Assembly (NCBI RefSeq): GCF_023715785.1
Contig: NZ_JAMBOX010000002.1
Span: 542,404-606,403, forward strand
Source of the DNA: Neobacillus niacini
Lineage (GTDB): Bacteria > Bacillota > Bacilli > Bacillales > Cytobacillaceae
DNA length: 64,000 nt
Direction of reading: 5' to 3'
The notes under the pieces are model-generated. The model saw only the letters and a program-made list of their open reading frames with translations. It ran no database searches and had not been told where the DNA came from. Below, piece by piece: positions 33,502-42,916 of this stretch (position 1 is its first letter; the number at the start of each line of letters is the position of its first letter). The translations under genes were made by a program, and so were the position numbers.

Positions 33502-35232
33502 TTGAAGGTTCGAAATTTCACAACCGTTAATTTTGTCAATTTATCCGTCGACAGCACGATTCGCGATGCCATTCAAGCCTTTTTGGAAAACCGCGTCGAC
33601 ATCAGCTGCATCACGAATAACAAAAAGTTGGTAGGCATTTTACATAAATACTCAGTTTATCGGGCGCTGCTGCAAAATCAGCCACTCGAAGCTCCTATTA
33701 AGCCACTGATAAATGAAAGCGTTGTCACTATCGATAAGGACCAGTCGTTACTGGAAGCACGGGATATCATGATCAAAGGGAATGTCAGTCAGGCTATTGT
33801 TCTCGATAACCAGCAAGAGGTATATGGGATTATGTCAAAATCCGATTTGGTCAATTCCCACATGATGGCCTTGGAGGATGCCTTGAACAGGATGAAGCTA
33901 TTGATGGAAAACCTGCAGGATGCGGTCATATCCGTCGATGACCATTTGCGAATAACGACCTTTAATCAAACAGCACTAGACCTCCTCCAATTAAATGGCA
34001 AGCAATTATTATCGGCACCAATTGACCGATTTCTTCCCCCATTCAGACGATGGTTGATTGAAACGATGAATACCGGAGAAATTCAGGAACTGAAACGGAT
34101 TCATTTTAACCAATTAACCGTGATTGCCACATTTATCCCGATTAAGGTGCAGGATAAAATGACAGGCGCGATGGTTGTCCTTCGTGATATTAATGAATAT
34201 CGCGGCGAACTGTTCCGGATAGCCAAAGATGAAAAACCGTTTGCCACTGTCGTATCGATTAATGAACGGATGGAAGTCTTCAAGCATGAGGCTGCGATTG
34301 CCGCCAAATCTTTATCCAATGTGTTGATTACCGGAGAAAGCGGAACCGGAAAAGAACTGATTGCCGAAGGAATCCATCAATTATCGGAGCGAAAAGGCGC
34401 TTTTATAAAAATTAACTGCGGTGCCATCCCGGAAGAACTGTTGGAATCGGAATTTTTCGGCTATGCTGACGGCGCTTTTACCGGCGCGAAAAAGGGCGGA
34501 AAACCTGGCAAATTCGAGTTGGCCGACAATGGCACCTTATTCCTTGACGAAATTGGCGACATGCCCCTGACGCTGCAAGTGAAGCTATTAAGAGTCCTGC
34601 AAGACCAGGAATTTGAAAGAATCGGGGCAACAAAAACAACAAAGGTCAATGTCCGCATGGTCGCCGCAACCAATAAGGACCTTGCGGAACTTGTCCGCAA
34701 TGGGGAATTCCGTGAAGATTTATACTACCGAATTCATGTCATCCACCTGCATATACCGCCGTTACGGGAGCGTTTGGACGATATTCCGCTTTTGTGCAGC
34801 CATTTCATCCATAAATTTAACAAGAAAACAAATAAAAAAATAACCGGCGTGTCCCAGGATGTATTGAACTGGCTTCAACAATACCATTGGCCGGGCAATA
34901 TCAGACAGCTCGAGAATGTCTTGGAGCGAGCCTTTCACTATAGTCCATCCAATTGGATTGACATGGAACATCTGCCTAGCTCACTGACACTGCTTCATTC
35001 ACCTGAACCAATGCCCACACCACCGAAAGGATTTGAACAGAATCCAATATTAAACCGCAGAAACTCCATCAATCAGACCGAAAAACAACTCATTCTTCAG
35101 GCATTAATCAAAAGTAAAGGGAACCGGACAAAAGCCGCGGAAATTCTCGGAATCAGCCGCACCTCGCTTTATCAAAAAATGAAAAAATATGAGATTAAAG
35201 AGGAATTCGAATTAAAATTTACCTCTACATGA
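33502..35232 (+). CDS. Sigma-54-dependent transcriptional activator (CBS-PAS-AAA+-Fis)
   Basis: A 576-residue bacterial enhancer-binding protein. It has two CBS motifs (about 1-115), a PAS domain (about 125-230, DAVISVDDHLRITTFNQTA) and an AAA+ domain with Walker A GESGTGKE (about 278), the sigma-54 contact loop GAFTGA (about 323) and Walker B TLFLDEIGD. The C-terminal Fis-type helix-turn-helix is NRTKAAEILGISRTSLYQKM (about 541-560). The CBS pair could bind an adenosyl or acyl-CoA-type ligand and PAS a second signal. TTG start with GGTGGAG. It is divergent from the operon carrying a perfect -24/-12 promoter, so it very likely activates that operon and probably also 38410. Confidence 0.93.
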   Translation: MKVRNFTTVNFVNLSVDSTIRDAIQAFLENRVDISCITNNKKLVGILHKYSVYRALLQNQPLEAPIKPLINESVVTIDKDQSLLEARDIMIKGNVSQAIVLDNQQEVYGIMSKSDLVNSHMMALEDALNRMKLLMENLQDAVISVDDHLRITTFNQTALDLLQLNGKQLLSAPIDRFLPPFRRWLIETMNTGEIQELKRIHFNQLTVIATFIPIKVQDKMTGAMVVLRDINEYRGELFRIAKDEKPFATVVSINERMEVFKHEAAIAAKSLSNVLITGESGTGKELIAEGIHQLSERKGAFIKINCGAIPEELLESEFFGYADGAFTGAKKGGKPGKFELADNGTLFLDEIGDMPLTLQVKLLRVLQDQEFERIGATKTTKVNVRMVAATNKDLAELVRNGEFREDLYYRIHVIHLHIPPLRERLDDIPLLCSHFIHKFNKKTNKKITGVSQDVLNWLQQYHWPGNIRQLENVLERAFHYSPSNWIDMEHLPSSLTLLHSPEPMPTPPKGFEQNPILNRRNSINQTEKQLILQALIKSKGNRTKAAEILGISRTSLYQKMKKYEIKEEFELKFTST

Positions 35233-35235
35233 CAA

Positions 35236-35265
35236 AAAAGAACCAGCCTTTTGGCTGGTTCTTTT
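35236..35265. terminator. Bidirectional intrinsic terminator
   Basis: A 13-bp perfect stem (AAAAGAACCAGCC / GGCTGGTTCTTTT) with a TTTT loop lies between the convergent activator and AMP-ligase genes. Confidence 0.88.
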
Positions 35266-35267
35266 GA

Positions 35268-36848
35268 TTACTTTTGAAGCTGTGCCAGGTATTGCTGCTT
35301 GAGGACTGATTTTTGAATTTTTCCGGCAGGAGTCTGCGGCAGCTCCGTGACAAAGACAATTTGTTTTGGAACCTTGTAATCCGCCAAATGCTGATGACAG
35401 TAGGAAATCACATCTTCCTCCGTCATCGCCGCACCTTCCCTTAAAATAATGTAATAGCGACCGACTTCGCCAAAGAACGGATGCGGAACCCCAATTCCCG
35501 CTGTATAGGCCACTTTGGGGTGTATCGACAGAACGTTTTCCACCTCAACTGGGTAAACGTTATAGCCTCCTTGGATGTACATTTCCTTTTTTCTGCCCTT
35601 ATAATAGACATATCCATTGTGATCGAGATAGGCGATGTCTCCGGTGAATAGCCAGCCATCGTCATTAAACGTTAGTTTCGTTTCCTCCTCCAGCCCTAAA
35701 TACCCTTTTGCCCTGCACAACCCTTTAACTGCCAATTCTCCGATTTCACCAATCGGCAGCTCGTTCTGTTCCATGTCAACGACCTTAACCTTGAAATCCC
35801 CGATCGCCACTCCGATGCTTTCCTGCACTTTTTCAATCGGATCTGTCAGTTTAGACAGAATACAGGCGCCGGATGATTCACTTAATCCATAAAGGTTTAT
35901 AATCGCGGCATCGGGAATATGGTTACCAATCAGTTCACACAGCTCGGGCTCGACATTGGAGCCGCCGACGATGCAGATTTTAAGCGAGCTTAAATCATAA
36001 TTCCGTCTATTTTTATGCCCTAGCAACATCAGGTACATGGTTGGCACCCCGCCAAAAATTGTTGGCTTTGTCTCATCAATGATTTGCAACACCTTTTCCG
36101 GAATAAATTCAGGGACTAACACGATACTTCCGTGGCTGTATAGCAGGGCATGAACAGCACAAGTAATCCCGCCAACGTGATTTAGCGGCAGACTTCCCAC
36201 CGTACAGTCATTCTCACCCACCTCCAAATGTTCAGCCTGTGCCTTGGCCGACTCGAGAATGCTGCGATTGGTAATCATCGTCCCTTTCGGCTTGCCAGTC
36301 GTTCCAGAGGTGTAGATAATAATGACGGTATCGTCCTCTCTGACAGCTTGTTTGGAATCGTTTAGTTTTGCAAAGTCAACAGGACCTTGCAGTAAACTCT
36401 CAAAAGATAAACTTCTTGGGAATCCGGCGCCGATGAAAATATAGCTTTCCACAGTCGGCAGCTTTTCCTGGAACCCTACGAAAAATTGAGCAAAATCAAA
36501 GCCTTGATAGCTGGAGATCGAGACAATCCCCTTCGCCTTTGAATTGTTGATCATATAATCCAATTCACTCTCGCGGTAGCGAGCATTCAACGCGACAACA
36601 CCGACACCGATTTTCGATGCCGCAAAATACGTGTACAGCCATTCCAATTGATTCAGCGCCAAAATCGCCAGCGTATCCCCCTTGGCAAAACCCTGTCTGA
36701 GAAGGCCAAATGCAAGAACATCTGTTATTTCATCCAGCTCCTTAAAGGTGACACTTTTTCCTTCACAGAGTAAAAATGGCTTGTCTGGATGCTTGGCAGC
36801 GGCCTGGGCCAATACGTTATGAACAATCCATTCCTGCAAACCTAACAC
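35268..36848 (-). CDS. Acyl-CoA synthetase (AMP-forming ligase)
   Basis: A 526-residue adenylate-forming ligase: IIYTSGTTGKPKGTMITN, YGLSESSGACI, FTGDIAYLDHNGYVYYKGR and the catalytic Lys in TPAGKIQKSVL. Second of two tandem ligases, 5 nt after 36854-38410, behind a -24/-12 promoter. GTG start; the RBS (AAGGCAG) is close, and a TTG three codons later is an alternative. Probably activates an acid that feeds the neighbouring operons. Confidence 0.9.
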   Translation of the reverse strand: MLGLQEWIVHNVLAQAAAKHPDKPFLLCEGKSVTFKELDEITDVLAFGLLRQGFAKGDTLAILALNQLEWLYTYFAASKIGVGVVALNARYRESELDYMINNSKAKGIVSISSYQGFDFAQFFVGFQEKLPTVESYIFIGAGFPRSLSFESLLQGPVDFAKLNDSKQAVREDDTVIIIYTSGTTGKPKGTMITNRSILESAKAQAEHLEVGENDCTVGSLPLNHVGGITCAVHALLYSHGSIVLVPEFIPEKVLQIIDETKPTIFGGVPTMYLMLLGHKNRRNYDLSSLKICIVGGSNVEPELCELIGNHIPDAAIINLYGLSESSGACILSKLTDPIEKVQESIGVAIGDFKVKVVDMEQNELPIGEIGELAVKGLCRAKGYLGLEEETKLTFNDDGWLFTGDIAYLDHNGYVYYKGRKKEMYIQGGYNVYPVEVENVLSIHPKVAYTAGIGVPHPFFGEVGRYYIILREGAAMTEEDVISYCHQHLADYKVPKQIVFVTELPQTPAGKIQKSVLKQQYLAQLQK

Positions 36849-36853
36849 CTGCC

Positions 36854-38410
36854 TTAAACCGGATTATTGGAATAAAGGTTTTGGTAATTTTTTCGCAGCA
36901 CATGCTTTTGAATTTTTCCGGTGGTGGTCGTTGGAAGCTCTTGGACCATCACCACTTCCTTTGGCACCTGGAATCTTCCGAGATGTTGTTTGCAGTATGC
37001 AATGATTTCCTCCTTGGTCGCTTCCTCTCCCGGCTTTAACAGGACGAACGCGGTGACGGCTTCAATCCAGCGTTCATGCGGCAGCCCGACACAAACGGCG
37101 TTTAAAATTTTGGGATAGGATAGCAGGACCTGTTCCACCTGAATCGAGGCGACATTTTCCCCGCCGGTTTTGATCATGTCTTTTTTTCGGTCAACAAACA
37201 CCAGCAAGCCATCATCGTCAATGTAGCCCAAATCACCGGTATGGTGCCAGCCAAACTGTCTGGCCCGCTTTGTCTCTTCTGGATTATTTAGGTATCCTGC
37301 CATCACATTTGGACCACGGTGCACGATTTCCCCGACTTCATTTTTTCCAAGCAGATTGCCGTTGTCATCCATAATCGCCATATCGGTGATTAAGGACGGC
37401 GTTCCCCAATAGGGCCCTGACTTGCGCAACTGGTCCTCCGGCCTGAACACACATGTCGCCGGATAAACTTCGGTCTGCCCGGAGCCTAGGCCAAAATGGC
37501 AGCCGAGTTCATTAATGCCTTTTTCCAACGTGTTCTTGTCCATTGGCGCCATCGCATATAAACAGTACCTCAGGCTGGATAAGTCATAATTTTTAAAGGA
37601 AGGATGATAGAGAAACGCCCGGTACATGATCGGCAGGCCAAACATCCAGGTAATCTTTTCTTTTTCTACCGTCTTCATAAAAGCTTCCGGTTCAAAACCG
37701 GGGATAATGACAAGTGTCGCGCCAAGATGGAAGAAGGAAGTGACAAGTGTGTGCTGGGCACAGTGGAACACGGGCATTATTAAGGTCGCAATGTCATTTC
37801 TGGCCATCCCGGCCTCAATAATATTGGCCAGACTGGCGATGAATACGGCTTGGTGATTAATCAGGACGCCCTTCGGTGTACCGGTCGTGCCACTCGTGAA
37901 CATGATCTGGGCAATGTCCCGGTCAGCGACATCCACTTCCGGTTCATCAGTCTGGCGCCCTAACAGGGTATTTTCGAATTTTTCCGCTTCGGACGCACCA
38001 GAGCCAATAATCAGCAATTCAGGACAAATACTCGAGAACTCTTCTTTTTTCCCTTGTAAAAAAATTTCATCGCACAGGAGAACCTTTGCTTGGACCTCCG
38101 ATAAAATGTAAGCCTTTTCATTGAACGACACACCAGGATTAATCGGAACCCAGATGAGACCGGCTTTGGCGATGCCGAAAATGGCGGTCAGAAATTGCCA
38201 TGAATTTCCGCAGATGGTGGCCACTGCATCCCCTTTTTGAAGACCAAGGTCCAACAAGTAATGGGCAAAGCGGTTGCAATCCTCGTTAAACTCTTTAAAA
38301 CTAATTCGTTTGTCTTCGGCGACAATTGCGGTTTTGTCCGGAAGCTTCCACGCCGTCCTCCGAATAATATCGCCAATGGCAACACGATTTAAGGCTGAAA
38401 TTTCGTTCAC
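36854..38410 (-). CDS. Acyl-CoA synthetase (AMP-forming ligase)
   Basis: A 518-residue ligase with MFTSGTTGTPKGVLINHQ, GSGQTEVYPATCV, HTGDLGYIDDDGLLVFVDR and TTTGKIQKHVL. It is only distantly similar by eye to its downstream neighbour, so the pair probably handles different acids rather than being a recent duplication. GTG start with AAAGGAGG about 10 nt upstream. Confidence 0.9.
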   Translation of the reverse strand: MNEISALNRVAIGDIIRRTAWKLPDKTAIVAEDKRISFKEFNEDCNRFAHYLLDLGLQKGDAVATICGNSWQFLTAIFGIAKAGLIWVPINPGVSFNEKAYILSEVQAKVLLCDEIFLQGKKEEFSSICPELLIIGSGASEAEKFENTLLGRQTDEPEVDVADRDIAQIMFTSGTTGTPKGVLINHQAVFIASLANIIEAGMARNDIATLIMPVFHCAQHTLVTSFFHLGATLVIIPGFEPEAFMKTVEKEKITWMFGLPIMYRAFLYHPSFKNYDLSSLRYCLYAMAPMDKNTLEKGINELGCHFGLGSGQTEVYPATCVFRPEDQLRKSGPYWGTPSLITDMAIMDDNGNLLGKNEVGEIVHRGPNVMAGYLNNPEETKRARQFGWHHTGDLGYIDDDGLLVFVDRKKDMIKTGGENVASIQVEQVLLSYPKILNAVCVGLPHERWIEAVTAFVLLKPGEEATKEEIIAYCKQHLGRFQVPKEVVMVQELPTTTTGKIQKHVLRKNYQNLYSNNPV

Positions 38411-38494
38411 TCCGTCAATTCCTCCTTTAGAAATCAGTGGCTCAGGCCAGAATGAGGTGTTTGTTCATCCGGTTCTGAACTCTGCCCTATTGGA

Positions 38495-38511
38495 TGCAAG
38501 ATTTATACCAA
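38495..38511 (-). promoter_or_regulatory. Second sigma-54 (-24/-12) promoter
   Basis: Minus-strand TTGGTATAAATCTTGCA keeps the invariant GG and GC 10 nt apart and the TTGCA -12 box; the -24 box is TTGG followed by TATA rather than CACG. It is directed at the two tandem AMP-ligases, with a leader of about 75 nt. Confidence 0.65.
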
Positions 38512-38568
38512 CCTTGATGTTTGTGATTGACTTGTTCTGGAAAAACAATGTGGAGTTCTTTGTACAGT

Positions 38569-38596
38569 ACAGTTGTTAATAAATGGTGACAACTGT
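38569..38596. promoter_or_regulatory. Inverted repeat upstream of the second sigma-54 promoter
   Basis: ACAGTTGT (38569-38576) and ACAACTGT (38589-38596) are exact 8-bp inverted copies about 60-85 nt upstream of the -24 box. A palindrome-like TGTACAGTACA partly overlaps. Either could be an activator site; it is not identical to the dyad at 33372. Confidence 0.4.
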
Positions 38597-38652
38597 GTGG
38601 AATTATGAACACGGGGATAGTAGGTAAAAAAAATAAGAGGAAAGATTAATAC

Positions 38653-38679
38653 GGGCACGTAGTTCAATACTACGTGCCC
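38653..38679. other. Strong hairpin after the SDR gene
   Basis: A perfect 11-bp stem, GGGCACGTAGT / ACTACGTGCCC, with a 5-nt loop lies 25 nt past the SDR stop. It has no clear U-run on either side, so it may be a weak terminator or an mRNA 3' barrier. Confidence 0.5.
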
Positions 38680-38703
38680 TCTGGAAAAAAACATTAACTA
38701 GAT

Positions 38704-39456
38704 TTATAGATTCAAAGTGCCACCATCTATGACAATCGTTTCTCCCGTAATAAATGACGACTCATCGGACCCAAGGAATAACACCAAATTGGCGATTTCC
38801 TCTGGATGGCCAATGCGGTTCAAGGCATTGGCAGTAGATAGTACCGGCCACTTTTTTGTTTTCTTCCAATCACTTACCATATCCGTATCGATGATTCCGG
38901 GGGCAATTGCATTTACACGGATATTCTTCTTGCCAAACTCTGTTGCCGCAGTTTTCGTAATTGCGATGACACTGCTTTTTGATGCCGAATATGCGGCAAC
39001 TAGCTTTTGCCCTTTGATGCCGGCAATGCTCGCCGTATTGATAATCGATCCGCCCGAGGTCATCTCCGGAATTGCATATTTCAACCCTAGAAAAACTCCC
39101 GTAATATTGACGTCAAACACCTGCTGCCATTCTTCTACCGAAACATCAGGGATTTTTTTCTCGCCACTTTTCACGCCGGCATTATTAAATAAAATGTCTA
39201 ACTTACCAAAGGTGTCGATTGTTTTTTGAACCATATTCTGGACATCGTCGGGCATCGACATATCGGTCCGGATAAACTCGGCTTCTGCCCCCATCTCCCT
39301 GACGATATTGACAGTTTGGATACCGTTTTCTTCGCTAAAATCAGCAATGGTTAAACGGGCTCCCTCCTGAGCAAATCTAACAGCGGTCGCACGTCCGATT
39401 CCCCCGCCGCCACCTGTGATGATGGCCACTTTATCTTTTAAACGCATCTCTTTCAC
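38704..39456 (-). CDS. Short-chain dehydrogenase/reductase
   Basis: 250 residues, classical SDR. Cofactor loop TGGGGGIGRAT, NNAG motif in LFNNAGVKSG, and catalytic Tyr and Lys in YSASK (about residue 155). TIADFSEENG after strand 2 has an acidic residue where NAD is preferred. It could oxidise a hydroxyacyl-CoA or alcohol in the same pathway, as AtuB/AtuG do in terpene catabolism. Last gene of the third operon. Confidence 0.9.
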   Translation of the reverse strand: MKEMRLKDKVAIITGGGGGIGRATAVRFAQEGARLTIADFSEENGIQTVNIVREMGAEAEFIRTDMSMPDDVQNMVQKTIDTFGKLDILFNNAGVKSGEKKIPDVSVEEWQQVFDVNITGVFLGLKYAIPEMTSGGSIINTASIAGIKGQKLVAAYSASKSSVIAITKTAATEFGKKNIRVNAIAPGIIDTDMVSDWKKTKKWPVLSTANALNRIGHPEEIANLVLFLGSDESSFITGETIVIDGGTLNL

Positions 39457-39502
39457 CCTTTCATAAATAAAAATTATGCTTTCTTTTCTTACTAATTTGA
39501 AC

Positions 39503-40483
39503 CTAAGGCAAAGCCACTAACTTACCATAGGTTTGTCTATCAGCCAGTACTTCCAAAGCAAAAGGCACATCTTTAAAATCATATTCTTGATAAATTAATG
39601 GTTTGATTAAGCCTTCCTCATAGAGCCTCATCAAGTCCTCGTGAATTTCGACCACTTTGTCTGGATGCAGTCTGCGGAAAAGGCCCCAGTGCACCCCGAC
39701 AATGGAGTAGTTTTTAATAAGTGCATGGTTCGCGGGAGCTTCCGGAATGCGACCGCCGGCAAAACCAATGACCAAAAGGCGTCCATCAAAAGCGATACAT
39801 TTGCGTGAACGGTCAAACACATCACCGCCGACTGGATCATAGATGACATCGGCACCGCGCCCGCCAGTTTCCTTCTTTACGATATCGACAAAATCTTCAG
39901 TCAGGTAGTCAACCGCAACATCTGCACCAAGTTCCTTCAATAATTTCACCTTTTCCGGTCCGCCGGCGGTAGCAATTATTTTAGCGCCCCTTGCCTTCCC
40001 CAGCTGAATCGCCGCTGAACCGACTCCGCCGGCTCCAGCATGAACCAACAGCACCTCGCCTTTTTGCAGGTTAGCCCGGTGATATAACGCATAATAAGAA
40101 GTTTGATAGGTTATAAACATCGATGCTGCCTCGCTAGGAGACATGGCATCGGAAATCACATATGCATGATCTTCTGGCACACTGACCCATTCCGAATATC
40201 CGCCATTCGGGAGCGGCGGGGTGGCGACAACACGCTGTCCAACCTTAAATTTGCTTGCTGCTCCCACTGCACGAATAACTCCGGATACCTCTGCACCTGG
40301 TGTAAACGGTGTTGGCGGTTTCTCCTGATACTTTCCCTGACATAGCAAAATATCAAAAAAGTTAAGCGAGGAAGCTTCCACTTGAATTAATAGTTTTCCT
40401 TCTTCAACGGCTGGCATCGATAGCTCCTGCAGTTCTAATACATCTTTGGGGTCACCTAATTGGTTCACAATCCAACTCTTCAT
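39503..40483 (-). CDS. NADPH:quinone oxidoreductase-type MDR protein
   Basis: 326 residues from ATG 40483 (GAGGAGGATG RBS; the longer frame lacks support). Zinc-free medium-chain dehydrogenase/reductase with VHAGAGGVGSAAIQLGKARG (NADPH loop) and GADVIYDPVGGDVFD. It may reduce an enoyl- or enone-type intermediate. Embedded in the carboxylase operon. Confidence 0.88.
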   Translation of the reverse strand: MKSWIVNQLGDPKDVLELQELSMPAVEEGKLLIQVEASSLNFFDILLCQGKYQEKPPTPFTPGAEVSGVIRAVGAASKFKVGQRVVATPPLPNGGYSEWVSVPEDHAYVISDAMSPSEAASMFITYQTSYYALYHRANLQKGEVLLVHAGAGGVGSAAIQLGKARGAKIIATAGGPEKVKLLKELGADVAVDYLTEDFVDIVKKETGGRGADVIYDPVGGDVFDRSRKCIAFDGRLLVIGFAGGRIPEAPANHALIKNYSIVGVHWGLFRRLHPDKVVEIHEDLMRLYEEGLIKPLIYQEYDFKDVPFALEVLADRQTYGKLVALP

Positions 40484-40511
40484 AAAAACATCCTCCTCTA
40501 ACAAAGTCTTT

Positions 40512-41306
40512 TTATTTATGCGCGAAAACAGGTTTTCTTTTTTCAATAAAAGCTGAAACGCCTTCTTTGACATCTTCTGTTAAAAATACTTCTTCAAATA
40601 GTTCGGCTTCTCTTTCTATTCCGGCGTGAAACTCCATATTTGTCCCTTCATCCACCGCTTTCTTGATTCGGGACAGTGCCTGAAGGGAATAGCCACTGAT
40701 TTTCTTGGCCATCGCAAGGGCCTTTTCCATTCCCAGGCCTGTTGGTACTACCTTATTGACTAAGCCAAGCTTTTCGGCTTCCTGGGCGGAAATGGGATCT
40801 CCAATAAACATAAGTTCCTTAGCTTTCGCTTCACCAACGATTTTGGGGAGCCGCTGAGTACCTCCTCCCCCTGGAAACAGCCCCAGTTTAACTTCCGGCA
40901 AGCCAAGCTGGGCATGTTCCTCCGCAATTCGGATATCACAAGTAATAGCCAGTTCACAGCCGCCGCCGAGGGTAAGTCCGTTCAACACGGCAATAGTCGG
41001 CTTAGGGAGGAAATCAATTAGATTAAACACGGCATGCTGCTGCATAACATGATCCTTCATGCCTTTTTTGCCAATGGATTGAGGGAACTCCTTAATATCG
41101 GCCCCCGCCATAAATGCCCGGCTTCCGGCACCCGTTAAGATGGCCACAACAATTTCATTATCTCCGGCAATCGTTTCAAATACTGACTTTAATCCACTCA
41201 TCACCTGACCGCTTAAAACATTTAGCGGTGGATTATCGATGGTTACTGTGGCAATGCCATTATTTTTTTCTAACCTCACCAATTGTTTTACATCCTGAAT
41301 ACTCAT
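40512..41306 (-). CDS. Enoyl-CoA hydratase (crotonase family)
   Basis: 264 residues from ATG 41306, with AAGGAG 8 nt upstream. SRAFMAGADIKEFPQ and LNGLTLGGGCELAITCDIRI (first catalytic Glu present) with LPEVKLGLFPGGGGTQRL (second Glu present) indicate a fully equipped hydratase, unlike the one at 32495. A TetR-type dyad lies 19 nt upstream of its start. Confidence 0.92.
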   Translation of the reverse strand: MSIQDVKQLVRLEKNNGIATVTIDNPPLNVLSGQVMSGLKSVFETIAGDNEIVVAILTGAGSRAFMAGADIKEFPQSIGKKGMKDHVMQQHAVFNLIDFLPKPTIAVLNGLTLGGGCELAITCDIRIAEEHAQLGLPEVKLGLFPGGGGTQRLPKIVGEAKAKELMFIGDPISAQEAEKLGLVNKVVPTGLGMEKALAMAKKISGYSLQALSRIKKAVDEGTNMEFHAGIEREAELFEEVFLTEDVKEGVSAFIEKRKPVFAHK

Positions 41307-41324
41307 TGATCTCACTCCTTATTT

Positions 41325-41342
41325 ATACTAACTGGTTGGTAT
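41325..41342. promoter_or_regulatory. Candidate TetR-family operator
   Basis: ATACTAAC-TG-GTTGGTAT is an 18-bp dyad with one mismatch, in the 47-nt gap before the enoyl-CoA hydratase gene. It has the same length and outer ATAC/GTAT bases as the dyad at 46413, pointing to one shared regulator. Confidence 0.5.
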
Positions 41343-41353
41343 TTAAGGGTGAA

Positions 41354-42916
41354 TTAAAACCCTGTTGGCCAGTTCGCCAATCTGTGTTCGCTTATCGACC
41401 CGTTTTTCACACAGGCATATTCCAGTGTCCTGCACAGGAATCTTCGTGTTTCCCGTGGGTCAATCACATCATCGATGAGATGCTTGGCAGCTGCTTTATA
41501 TGGTGAGCTGTCAAATGCCCATTTTTCTAGAAGTTCTTTACGCACTTCTTTTGCATTTTCGATCCCTTGCAGCTGGCGGCCATATACGACATTAATCCCT
41601 ACTTCCGGTCCGGTAAAATTGATTTCTGCTGTCGGCCAGGCGACCACAAAATCGGCACCCATTGTCGGGCCGCACATATTTCCATATGCCGCCCCGACAC
41701 TCTTGCGGACAACGACTGAGATTTTCGGAACGGTAGATTGAGCGAGCGCTTGGTTCCAAACCATAATTTTGGTAGGAATTTTCATTTTTTCTGCTTCATT
41801 GCTGATGCGGAATCCAGGTGTATCATGCAAAAAGACCATTGGAATATTGAATGAGTCACATAAACAGATAAAATCAGTCGCCTTTTCACATTCTTGCACA
41901 CCGGCTGCCCCCGCGTATTTTATTGGCTGATTCGCAATGATTCCGACGGACCTGCCATTCAATCTGGCGAAAACCGTAAAGAGGGCCGGACCGTAAAGCG
42001 CCTTATATTCAAAAAACTGGCGGTCATCTACGATCTCCATGATGATTTTTTTCATATCATAGGCCCGGGTTGCTTTATTTGGTAAAATGTCAAGCACCCT
42101 GTCGACCCTGCGGTACGGATCATCATCTGTTTCCTGATATGGCGGTTCCTCAGTTGCATTTAACGGCATATAACTGAAAAATTCCTTCATCTGGGCAATG
42201 CAGTCCTCTTCTGTTTCACCAAAGGCATCAGCCTGACCGGTTTGATGGGCATGAACCTTCCAGCCGCCAAGCTCTTCGGTTGAAACCTGCTGCCCGGTTG
42301 CCATCTCAATCATTCTCGGGCCGGCAACCGCCATACAGGTCCCTTTAAGCTGTGTGACAAAATCGGATGAGACAGCCGTCCAGGTTGGACCGCCAAAGCT
42401 GTCTCCAAGAATACTTGTAATGGATGGAACCTGCCTGTGATGGGTTAGCATTTCGTTAGGAAAAAGCTTATCGCTAATACCGTCGGAACCCATGCCATCC
42501 GGCATTCTCAAGCCCCCGCCTTCATGGAGATAGAACATTGGCAGCCCACGTTTCAGCGCATATTGATGAATCGAAACGGCCTTACGCATATGTACCGCGC
42601 CTTCGGTACCGGCAAATACCGTTTTATCGCCAGCCTGAACCACAATTGGTCGTCCATCCACTTTGGCGAGGCCGACGATCAATCCGTCGCCGGCACTCTT
42701 ATCTTCAGAACCAACCATATCTGAATGATTAAGCATGCCCATTTCCATAAAAGAATCTGGGTCCACCAGCAGATCAATTCTCTCCCTCGCCGTATAAAAA
42801 CCGGCCTCATGCTGTCGCTTGATTTTTTCAGGCCCACCATTCAATTTGGCCCGTGCTTTCCTTTTTAATAAATCATCAACTGCTTCTTTCACGATGTCCC
42901 TTTCTTGATCAATCAC
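41354..42916 (-). CDS. Acyl-CoA carboxylase carboxyltransferase (beta) subunit
   Basis: A 520-residue PccB-type carboxyltransferase. ERIDLLVDPDSFMEMGML near the start, FYLHEGGGLRMPDGMG, DSFGGPTWTAVSSDFV, VFLHDTPGFRISNEAEKM and VVRKSVGAAYGNMCGPTMG follow in the family order. The GTG start overlaps the stop of the upstream ligase (GTGA), so the two are translationally coupled. No biotin carboxylase or carrier is present in this operon. Confidence 0.92.
   Translation of the reverse strand: MIDQERDIVKEAVDDLLKRKARAKLNGGPEKIKRQHEAGFYTARERIDLLVDPDSFMEMGMLNHSDMVGSEDKSAGDGLIVGLAKVDGRPIVVQAGDKTVFAGTEGAVHMRKAVSIHQYALKRGLPMFYLHEGGGLRMPDGMGSDGISDKLFPNEMLTHHRQVPSITSILGDSFGGPTWTAVSSDFVTQLKGTCMAVAGPRMIEMATGQQVSTEELGGWKVHAHQTGQADAFGETEEDCIAQMKEFFSYMPLNATEEPPYQETDDDPYRRVDRVLDILPNKATRAYDMKKIIMEIVDDRQFFEYKALYGPALFTVFARLNGRSVGIIANQPIKYAGAAGVQECEKATDFICLCDSFNIPMVFLHDTPGFRISNEAEKMKIPTKIMVWNQALAQSTVPKISVVVRKSVGAAYGNMCGPTMGADFVVAWPTAEINFTGPEVGINVVYGRQLQGIENAKEVRKELLEKWAFDSSPYKAAAKHLIDDVIDPRETRRFLCRTLEYACVKNGSISEHRLANWPTGF

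Noticed and set aside
38653..38679. Intrinsic terminator of the SDR gene
   Set aside because: The stem is strong but no U-run follows on the minus strand, so it is listed only as a hairpin.
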